The notes below the pieces were generated by a model. The model was not told the origin of the DNA. It saw nothing but the letters and a program-made list of their open reading frames with translations, and made no database searches. A program made the position numbers and the translations under genes. DNA of 56,041 bases from an uncultured Bacteroidaceae bacterium (lineage in GTDB: Bacteria > Bacteroidota > Bacteroidia > Bacteroidales > Bacteroidaceae), in the NCBI GenBank assembly GCA_905234125.1, contig CAJOGQ010000005.1, positions 1 through 56,041 on the forward strand, read 5' to 3'. Of this stretch, positions 15,505 to 22,829 are shown piece by piece (the first letter of the stretch is position 1; each line of letters starts with the position of its first letter).

Positions 15505-18500
15505 ATGAGAAAGAATCTTTTGAACGTTATTCATGCCGCCGTGCTGTTCAGCATCGTGTTGGCTCTCCCGCTAATGCAGTCTTGCAGCAAGTGTTCCACC
15601 GACCATGATGGTGACAAATCAGTATTCGACCGCATCACCGAGGAGGAGCTGGCTAAGTTCACTCCAGAACCTTACACTCGCGGTGATGGACGGAGTAAAG
15701 CTATTGATGTGCAGCCCCGTCCTGAGGTACATGTCACGGCTCCTGCTGGTACTTTCGAACGAGCCCCTGAGATAAAAGTGACGATACCAACGGATGCGGA
15801 GATGTCGCGGTTGGACAATCAGATGCAGCGCATGACGGAATCGACGTTGCTGATGGCCTACGACCTTGACTGCGGATTGGGGGAGAACGAGGTGGCACCG
15901 GGTCGATTCCTTGTGGAGATTGATTTGGAGAAACTCGACATTCCTGAGACGCTTTGGCCCTATCTGACGCTCTATCGAGCTGATGGCAAGCAGAAGTTGC
16001 AAGAATGTAACATCGAGGTTAAGGACGGTGTACTCCGCTATCAGGCTTGCCAGAACTCTGGCCTCATTATTAGTGCTACCGTTTTCTGGTCTGTTTCCGT
16101 CGGTACGGGTGTGAGTGTCTTCAACTATCTGGTGAAGCGTCCTGGCAAGAATATGACCATTTCTGCTTATTGGGAAGCTGCAAAGACTTTCCCCGATGGT
16201 CTTTGGAAACGTAAGGATGTCGCCACTCTTCGTGTTAACGATCCTTTTGGCAAGTTCAATGTTCGTTACCGTTACAGTGAGACGGAGCTTGGTGCCGATG
16301 CTGAAAAGTACATTGCCAAGAAGGAGGAACTGGAGGCGCTTGTGGACAAAATCTATGAAGAAGCAGAGGAGGATTTCGACAAATCACATCCAGAACTTAA
16401 GCCTAAACTCATCCCTAATTGGAATGCGGAAGAACGTCGGCGCACAGGCATCTACGACCTTTTCCTGAAGAACTTGGGGAAGAATAAGAAAGCGCAGGAG
16501 ATAGCCCAAGACCCCTTTATGACCACTCCACAGAGTGTGCTCGACATCATCAAGGGCGGTCGTGTGGCCTTGCGCTTCTGCCGGTCGGAAGATGGACTCA
16601 ACCTTGCACCGCTGAGCTATGTCTTTGATGTGTTCTATACCAACAATGACTATTGTGGTGAAGCGTCCAAGGCCACTGCTACCCCCATCCCGATGATGGG
16701 AGCCTTCCTCATGGTCAATAAAGACAAATTTATCAACCATCATGACAAAACGCTCGACATGAATATTAGTTCCAACTCTTACTACGACACTGATCAGGCT
16801 GACGCTGTCATCCTTTCTATGGCTCACGAAATTTCTCACATCTACGAATATACCTACCTCAACTTCACCCCATGTCGTGATATGCGATTCATGGAGGCTC
16901 TCGGGTCGCTGACCGAACATATTTTCTCCGCATGGATGAAGAAGCATAACTATATCGATTACGACCCTGAGAGTGACTACGGCGACAACCGCCTTGACTA
17001 TGCCGACTATACCAGTCTCGAGTTCCTTTCTTGGCCACTTGCCGAGACGCTGCCAGACCCATATCTTGACGTTTCCAAGCCTGAAATCGATTGCGGCTAC
17101 GTGCTCGGACGACTCGTCGGCTATCTGCGTGAACATAATCCCAAGAATAAGAAGATTTCTTTCGATGACATGATGAAAGGCTATGGATACCAGAAGACCT
17201 TCTTGCAGGACATGCTCGATATCTTCGGTTTCAAAAACGAACAGGAGTTCGTTCCTTACTACGAGGATTTCTGCCGTGAGAATATGGCTCTCATTGTCAC
17301 AAAACAGAAGGGCTATCAAGGCGATGTGGGTGACCAATCTCTTTCTGTTATAGAACGCCGCTTCGGACAAGATGAATCGAAGGGAAAGAAAGAGGAAGTG
17401 AGGAGAAATAATGCGTTAGTGAAGACAAGACGCACTAAGCCGCAATACGCTAAGTACATCCCCTCAACGCTCTTTCATGCTCCCTACCTTTGCGTGATGC
17501 ACTTTGACCAGTTCGGTCACAATGGTACCAATCGTGGCAAGGCTTTTGCCGTCAAGACCATCCGCATCATGGCAGAGAAAGAGCCCGAAGACAAAGAATA
17601 CACACCCTATTCTCTCTTCGCCGTGCCTTCCCGCCGATTGCTCACCTCCCACATGCGTTTCAGCATGCTCGAAGGTTTTGACCGACACTATCCCAAAGAT
17701 TCGCTCTACATACCAAACCCGAACAAAGGCTTCGAATCAGCGTCCACTGCTGAGAAACTTTCCCAATATGCAGTCTTCATTACTCGGCCTGGCTTCGAAT
17801 ATGCCATCCTTAATTCCGATTACTGGGTGGACTTCGTTGCTCTCTACCGACCTATGCTCGACCCCATCGTGAAGGGACGTTCCAAGGACGGCACAGGGCT
17901 GCTCATCGACACACGCTTAGAGCCATGTGACGACCTTCTTGAGAACGGCTACGTGAGTGGCATGAAAATCACCATCCAAAACAATAAAACCAAGCTCAAA
18001 AAGACCTTCAACGTCAAGCTTGATCAGTGTGGAAAGGTTGTCAAGATTCCATACGAAAAGATAGACATCACTGACACGGAAAACATCGACGTCAGTGTCG
18101 CCACTCGTTGGTATTACGAAATCCCGGCTGGCTTCTATTATGCCAAATCTCCTCAACACCTCTTCTACTCGCCCCCAACCAAGACCGTCAATTTCGTCCG
18201 CAAGAAGGAAGTGGAAGAGCAAAATATTGAGGAGAAGACCGACACCGCCGAGCAGAATGCCGACTCAGTTTTCATCAAACCTGAAAAGGAGGAGAACGCA
18301 GAGGAAGATCTGGGTGGAGCTGACATCAACGCTGCCTTCCGTCTCTCCTGTATTGAATTCGATCATGGTTCATACGACGTGTTTGGTAAATTGTTTACTT
18401 ATTATGACGAAAATAGGGAGCCGGTCATTGGACGTTTCGTTGTGAAGAATGGTAAGTTCAAGCTCACCATTCCCGCCCACAAATATCCCTACGACGGAGG

Positions 18501-18918
18501 AGAAAGCGGTTTGGGTTGGCACAACTTCGGCCCCTTCACTCTCGAGGGAACCTGCAAACTTGAGAAGCGGATGGTGGACGGAGTGGAGGAGGTCAATTTC
18601 ACATTCAACACCGACACAGAGGACTACAACCTTACTCCCTTCGGCTGGGATTATTCCTGGGTTTATAAAGATCCCTATCCCTACTATGAAAACGGTCCTG
18701 TCACCATCACCTACCACTTCAGCTTCCAAATTACGCCCGTATCTGACTACCACCAGAATCCCTTCCGCAGTGGCTCCCTCTCGATGAAAGACGGTAAGTT
18801 GGAAGATCATATTCTCATCAACTGCATGGTTCACTTTTCTCGTAAAGCCTCGCCAGAAGACCATGTCGAGAATCAAGAAATCGACACGAAGATGGAGATA
18901 TACGGGAGGTTCGAATAG
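15505..18918 (+). CDS. Large lipoprotein with a gluzincin-like zinc protease motif
   Basis: 1137 residues. The signal ends in LPLMQSC, a lipoprotein cleavage box with Cys27 as the lipid anchor. HEISH is at residues 441-445. A glutamate (Glu464) lies 19 residues later in FMEALGS, the spacing of a HExxH...E gluzincin zinc site, so peptidase activity is plausible. A charged low-complexity stretch (about 900-950) separates this part from a C-terminal beta-rich region containing GWHNFGPFTLEG. I do not recognise a named family for the whole protein. It is divergent from the regulator and convergent with paaK. Confidence 0.7.
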   Translation: MRKNLLNVIHAAVLFSIVLALPLMQSCSKCSTDHDGDKSVFDRITEEELAKFTPEPYTRGDGRSKAIDVQPRPEVHVTAPAGTFERAPEIKVTIPTDAEMSRLDNQMQRMTESTLLMAYDLDCGLGENEVAPGRFLVEIDLEKLDIPETLWPYLTLYRADGKQKLQECNIEVKDGVLRYQACQNSGLIISATVFWSVSVGTGVSVFNYLVKRPGKNMTISAYWEAAKTFPDGLWKRKDVATLRVNDPFGKFNVRYRYSETELGADAEKYIAKKEELEALVDKIYEEAEEDFDKSHPELKPKLIPNWNAEERRRTGIYDLFLKNLGKNKKAQEIAQDPFMTTPQSVLDIIKGGRVALRFCRSEDGLNLAPLSYVFDVFYTNNDYCGEASKATATPIPMMGAFLMVNKDKFINHHDKTLDMNISSNSYYDTDQADAVILSMAHEISHIYEYTYLNFTPCRDMRFMEALGSLTEHIFSAWMKKHNYIDYDPESDYGDNRLDYADYTSLEFLSWPLAETLPDPYLDVSKPEIDCGYVLGRLVGYLREHNPKNKKISFDDMMKGYGYQKTFLQDMLDIFGFKNEQEFVPYYEDFCRENMALIVTKQKGYQGDVGDQSLSVIERRFGQDESKGKKEEVRRNNALVKTRRTKPQYAKYIPSTLFHAPYLCVMHFDQFGHNGTNRGKAFAVKTIRIMAEKEPEDKEYTPYSLFAVPSRRLLTSHMRFSMLEGFDRHYPKDSLYIPNPNKGFESASTAEKLSQYAVFITRPGFEYAILNSDYWVDFVALYRPMLDPIVKGRSKDGTGLLIDTRLEPCDDLLENGYVSGMKITIQNNKTKLKKTFNVKLDQCGKVVKIPYEKIDITDTENIDVSVATRWYYEIPAGFYYAKSPQHLFYSPPTKTVNFVRKKEVEEQNIEEKTDTAEQNADSVFIKPEKEENAEEDLGGADINAAFRLSCIEFDHGSYDVFGKLFTYYDENREPVIGRFVVKNGKFKLTIPAHKYPYDGGESGLGWHNFGPFTLEGTCKLEKRMVDGVEEVNFTFNTDTEDYNLTPFGWDYSWVYKDPYPYYENGPVTITYHFSFQITPVSDYHQNPFRSGSLSMKDGKLEDHILINCMVHFSRKASPEDHVENQEIDTKMEIYGRFE

Positions 18919-18962
18919 GTGTGTATAGAACAGCCCACAAGATTATATAGCGGGAAAAATCG

Positions 18963-18997
18963 AAGCCCCACCTTCGCGATGAACGAGGGTGGGGCTT
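18963..18997. terminator. Bidirectional terminator between convergent genes
   Basis: AAGCCCCACC at 18963-18972 pairs perfectly with GGTGGGGCTT at 18988-18997. It lies between the convergent lipoprotein and paaK genes. Confidence 0.75.
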
Positions 18998-19019
18998 ACT
19001 ATGATGAACAAGAAAGATG

Positions 19020-20336
19020 CTACTTCCAGTCTTTCAGGAGGGTTCTCTTGTCGAGTACATGCTTTGCCTTGCCAGTAGAACGTTCGATGTTGCCAGGTTC
19101 CTTGATGTGGATGTTGGGCTTGATACCCACAAGGCTGACAATGCGGTCGTAGAGCGGTTTGATGAATGGCATCTGCTTCGCTGGGTTGGGCGAGAAGTAT
19201 TCGGCACGCAACTCGACATCGAGGTCGAAGGTGTCTTCGTTGTTCTTGCGATCCACGGTGATGAAATATTGTGGAGTGAATACAGGGAACTCGGTGAGCA
19301 CCGTCTCTATCTGCGATGGGAAGACGTTCACGCCGCGAATGATGAGCATATCGTCGCTACGTCCGAGAATCTTGCCGAGTCGGACGGTGGTGCGTCCACA
19401 TTCACAAGGCTCATAGATGAGGTGCGTGAGGTCTCGAGTACGATAGCGGAGGATGGGCATGGCTTCCTTGCAGAGGGAAGTGAATACCAACTCACCTTCT
19501 TCACCGGGTGCCACGGGCTCCAACGTGTCTGGATTGATGATTTCGGGATAGAACATATCTTCGGCCACGTGTGTGCCATTCTGATAGAGACATTCACCAC
19601 CAACGCCAGGACCACACATCTCGGTGAGTCCATAGATGTCGATAGCCTTGATGTGCAGTTTCTTCTCCAGCTCGCGGCGGATGCCCCATGTCCAAGGCTC
19701 AGCCCCGAAGAATCCGACTCTCAGTTTCAAGTCTTCGGCCTTGATTTCAGGATGTTGCTCTATCACCTCTGCCAAATGCAGGGCATAAGAAGGGGTGCAG
19801 CAAAGGGCGGTGGTGCCAAAGTCTTTCATCAGCATGATCTGCTTTGCGGAGTTACCGGCAGAGATAGGCAACTGAATGGCTCCACGCACAGCAGCTCCAT
19901 CGTGAGCACCTAATCCGCCTGTGAACAGTCCATATCCGTAGGCCACCTGCACGACATCACCTGGTCCCACATCGCCAACTGCCATCACGCGGGCTACACA
20001 CTCTGCCCACATCTTCAGGTCATTCTCGGTGTAGGTGCCGACAACGGGTTTACCGGTCGTGCCTGATGAGGCATGGATGCGGCGAATCTCGCTCTGAGGA
20101 ACGGCCTGGAGTCCGAAGGGATACTCATCACGCAGGTCGTGCTTGGTGGTGAAGGGAAGCTTCACGATGTCATCGATGGATCTGATCTGCTCAGGCGTTA
20201 CGCCCATGCGATCCATCTTCTTACGATAGAACGGTACATTCTCGTAGCAGTTCTTTACAACTTTCTGCAGGCGTTCGCTCTGCAACTTGCGCATGGATTC
20301 GCGATCCATACACTCCATTTCGGGGTTGTGAATCAT
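19020..20336 (-). CDS. paaK: Phenylacetate-CoA ligase
   Basis: A 438-residue adenylate-forming enzyme of normal PaaK length. It has the P-loop-like ASSGTTGKPVVG segment (about residues 90-101), the AYGYGLFTGGLG motif, YGLTEMCGPG, and the C-terminal RSDDMLIIRGVNVFPSQIE hinge. It links phenylacetate-like aryl acids to CoA. It follows iorB by 21 bases, in the order iorA-iorB-paaK. IorAB makes aryl-acetyl-CoA from aryl-pyruvates, so the ligase may run in reverse to recover ATP, or forward to reuse aryl acids. The sequence cannot settle the direction. Confidence 0.93.
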   Translation of the reverse strand: MIHNPEMECMDRESMRKLQSERLQKVVKNCYENVPFYRKKMDRMGVTPEQIRSIDDIVKLPFTTKHDLRDEYPFGLQAVPQSEIRRIHASSGTTGKPVVGTYTENDLKMWAECVARVMAVGDVGPGDVVQVAYGYGLFTGGLGAHDGAAVRGAIQLPISAGNSAKQIMLMKDFGTTALCCTPSYALHLAEVIEQHPEIKAEDLKLRVGFFGAEPWTWGIRRELEKKLHIKAIDIYGLTEMCGPGVGGECLYQNGTHVAEDMFYPEIINPDTLEPVAPGEEGELVFTSLCKEAMPILRYRTRDLTHLIYEPCECGRTTVRLGKILGRSDDMLIIRGVNVFPSQIETVLTEFPVFTPQYFITVDRKNNEDTFDLDVELRAEYFSPNPAKQMPFIKPLYDRIVSLVGIKPNIHIKEPGNIERSTGKAKHVLDKRTLLKDWK

Positions 20337-20357
20337 GTGTTCTTTTGTGTTTGGTTA

Positions 20358-20936
20358 TTATTTCTTGCTTGCCTCCACGCCACTGTCGAAGGCTTTCAGG
20401 TTGGCCTCCACCACGGCGTCACCCTTGCGGGCAAAAATGACGGCAATGGCCTTGCGGAGTTGTTCGACAGTAAGGATTTCGATGAAGGGGGCTGCCATGC
20501 CGAGGAGAACCATATTGGCACCACGGACATTGCCAGCATCCTTGGCTACTGATTCGATGTCGAGTTTCACGACAGATGGCATTGCGTCGAGTTCAGCCAT
20601 GAGGGCGGCCTCGTCAGGGTAGTTGGGGATGTTGACGAAGGGTTTTGAACTGGTTACGATGGTGCCGGTCTTGGCGAGGTAGGGGAGGTAGCGCAATGCT
20701 TCCATGGGTTCCATGGAGATAACCACGTCGGTGCCACCCTGTGGGATGAGGTCGCTGTATATGTTCTCCGTAGAGAGACGCAGGTTAGACTGCACGTCAC
20801 CACCACGCTGACTCATTCCGTGTACCTCTGCTTGTTTCAGGTTCAGTCCTGCTTCTGTGGCTGCTTCGCCGATAACTGTAGCGATGGAGAGGATGCCTTG
20901 TCCACCCACACCGCAAAGTATGATGTCTTTCTTCAT
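20358..20936 (-). CDS. iorB: Indolepyruvate oxidoreductase, beta subunit
   Basis: 192 residues from ATG 20934-20936 (MKKDIILCGVGGQGILS), the standard start of the family. The gamma-type oxidoreductase domain is seen in GVGGQGI, the EVHGMSQRGG segment and GANMVLLG. It is one half of the thiamine-dependent enzyme that decarboxylates aryl-pyruvates to aryl-acetyl-CoA with ferredoxin. An open frame extends upstream to 21020, but it only reads through the repeat element (LFTFHFKNFTS), so it is not part of the gene. Confidence 0.92.
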   Translation of the reverse strand: MKKDIILCGVGGQGILSIATVIGEAATEAGLNLKQAEVHGMSQRGGDVQSNLRLSTENIYSDLIPQGGTDVVISMEPMEALRYLPYLAKTGTIVTSSKPFVNIPNYPDEAALMAELDAMPSVVKLDIESVAKDAGNVRGANMVLLGMAAPFIEILTVEQLRKAIAVIFARKGDAVVEANLKAFDSGVEASKK

Positions 20937-20965
20937 TGTCAAAAAAATTGAAGTGAAATTTTTGA

Positions 20966-21066
20966 AGTGAAAAGTGAACAGTGAAAAATCTAAGTTACCT
21001 GCCATGCGGTCTGTTGGCAACTCGTTAGCAAAAGTAATATAGATTTTTCACTTTTCATTTTTCACT
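20966..21066. repeat. Short palindromic heptad element, copy A
   Basis: A 33-base arm (20966-20998) matches the complement of 21034-21066 at 29 of 33 positions. Inside the arms is GTGAAAAATCTAAGTTAC, shared with the ends of the element at 34801-35315, where the left arm matches at 32 of 33. The iorA stop codon lies in the right arm. Confidence 0.88.
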
Positions 21067-22645
21067 TTTTTGCCTTTTCCCTTGCGTGTCTTGCAGCTGT
21101 CTGGATGCACTCACGACGTGGGATAATCACTGAAACTCCGTTGTACTCAATCTCTTCCTTCAGGATGCGGGTGATCTCTGGCATGTTCTTGGGCAGAGGA
21201 ACAACCACACGCACATGCTCTGGCTCCACGCCGAGTCCGAGACAGATAGCCTCGAACTTGTTGGTACCTGCAGAGTCCTGACCACCTGTCATACCTGTGG
21301 TGAGGTTGTCGGAGATGACCACGGTGATGTTGGACTTGTCATTCACAGCATCCAGAAGACCTGTCATACCGCTATGGGTGAAGGTGGAGTCACCGATGAT
21401 GGCAACTGCTGGGAAGAGTCCTGCATCAGCAGCACCCTTGGCCATCGTGATGCTGGCTCCCATATCGACACAACTGCTGAGTGCCTTGAAAGGAGGCAGT
21501 GCGCCGAGGGTATAGCAACCGATGTCGCCAAAGACGCGATAGTCGGGATATTCAGCCAGCACCTGATTCAATGCAGCATAGACATCGCGGTGTCCGCAAC
21601 CTTGACAGAGCTGTGGGGGACGACCCGCGAGATTCTTTGCATTGTCGAAAGCAGGACCTGCTGGCTTGCCGAGTGCCTTGGCAACACAGTCAGGAGTCAA
21701 CTCACCAGTACGTGGCAGGTCACCAGTCAGACGTCCCTTGATGGGGTAGCCTGCACCTAAAAGACCCTTCAACAGCTCTTCCACGACGGGCTGACCATCT
21801 TCCACCACGAGGATGGCATCATTCTCTGCTGCCAAAGCTTTGATTTTCTCTTCTGGCAGTGGGTATTGGCTCACCTTCAGGATGTTGGCGTCATCACCCA
21901 CATTCTCCTTCACGTAGTTGTAACCGATGCCACAAGCAATGATGCCGAGGCGCTGCTGACCACCCTTCTCCAGACGGTTGTAGGCACTTGCCTCACTTGC
22001 CTTCGCAAATTCCACCTGCTTGCCCAACAAATCCACATACTTCTTTCTTGCGATGCCAGGGAGGAGCACCCACTGATCGGTGCTGGGGTTGAGAGGTTTC
22101 TGTTCTGCCAACTCGCCCACCTCGACAGCGGAACGGCTGTGAGCCAAACGGGTGACGATGCGCAGGAGCACAGGCTCCTTCAGGCGCTCAGAAAGTTCGA
22201 AAGCTGAGGACACCATGTCGTAGGCCTCCTGTTGGTTCGATGGCTCGAACACGGGGATGAGGGCGAACTTGCCGTAGAAGCGGGAGTCCTGCTCATTCTG
22301 AGAAGAGTGCATCGATGGGTCGTCGGCAGCTAATACAATCAGACCGCCGTTCACGCCTGTGATGGCGCTGTTGACAAAAGCGTCGGCACACACGTTCATG
22401 CCCACATGCTTCATGCATACCAAGGCACGCTTGCCGGCGTAAGACATACCGAGTGCAGCTTCCATCGCAGTCTTCTCGTTTGTACACCAACGACTGTGGA
22501 TGCCACGTTCGCATGCCACTTTGTTTGTCTGGATAAACTCCGTGATTTCGGTAGACGGAGTGCCAGGGTAGGCGTACACGCCAGAAAGTCCGGCGTTGAT
22601 GGCACCCAAGGCAATGGCTTCGTCACCAAGAAGTAAATGTTTCAT
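21062..22645 (-). CDS. iorA: Indolepyruvate oxidoreductase, alpha subunit
   Basis: 527 residues. It contains the GYPGTPSTEI-type N-terminal motif (YAYPGTPSTEITEF), the CQGCGHRDVY motif, and a thiamine-pyrophosphate segment (DIGCYTLGALPPF through MGASITMAKGA). Archaeal IorA proteins carry a further ferredoxin-like domain after the RREC region. Here the protein ends at REKAKK just past RREC, and the TGA is provided by the palindromic element at 20966-21066. This may be the normal Bacteroidales form or a truncation caused by insertion. It is the first gene of iorA-iorB-paaK. Confidence 0.92.
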   Translation of the reverse strand: MKHLLLGDEAIALGAINAGLSGVYAYPGTPSTEITEFIQTNKVACERGIHSRWCTNEKTAMEAALGMSYAGKRALVCMKHVGMNVCADAFVNSAITGVNGGLIVLAADDPSMHSSQNEQDSRFYGKFALIPVFEPSNQQEAYDMVSSAFELSERLKEPVLLRIVTRLAHSRSAVEVGELAEQKPLNPSTDQWVLLPGIARKKYVDLLGKQVEFAKASEASAYNRLEKGGQQRLGIIACGIGYNYVKENVGDDANILKVSQYPLPEEKIKALAAENDAILVVEDGQPVVEELLKGLLGAGYPIKGRLTGDLPRTGELTPDCVAKALGKPAGPAFDNAKNLAGRPPQLCQGCGHRDVYAALNQVLAEYPDYRVFGDIGCYTLGALPPFKALSSCVDMGASITMAKGAADAGLFPAVAIIGDSTFTHSGMTGLLDAVNDKSNITVVISDNLTTGMTGGQDSAGTNKFEAICLGLGVEPEHVRVVVPLPKNMPEITRILKEEIEYNGVSVIIPRRECIQTAARHAREKAKK

Positions 22646-22671
22646 ATTCTGTCAATAATGATTTTGGACGC

Positions 22672-22704
22672 AAAAAAAAACTCGCCCAGCGCATCGGCTG
22701 GTCG
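22672..22704 (-). terminator. Possible attenuator in the iorA leader
   Basis: On the minus strand CGACCAGC (22697-22704) pairs with GCTGGGCG (22683-22690) with one mismatch, followed by AG and nine T. It lies between the -7 box and the iorA start, where a terminator would cut transcription early. Confidence 0.5.
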
Positions 22705-22714
22705 AAAAACGATG

Positions 22715-22722
22715 CAAAGGTA
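22715..22722 (-). promoter_or_regulatory. -7 box for iorA
   Basis: TACCTTTG on the minus strand, 70 bases before iorA. The -33 position falls in the edge of the palindromic element at 22732. Confidence 0.6.
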
Positions 22723-22731
22723 AGAAAAAAA

Positions 22732-22829
22732 AGTGAAAAGTGAAGAGTGAAGAGCGAAAAAACTGAGTATCTTGCCTTTCGAATGGTCTGTAAGATAGAT
22801 TTTTCACTTTTCGTTCTTCACTTTTCACT
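22732..22829. repeat. Short palindromic heptad element, copy B
   Basis: The outer 15 bases (AGTGAAAAGTGAAGA) are perfectly inverted at 22815-22829, and the arms continue with gaps. The interior shares GGTCTGT and the TAGATTTTTCAC edge with copy A. It supplies the TonB receptor's TGA stop at 22825-22827. Confidence 0.8.
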
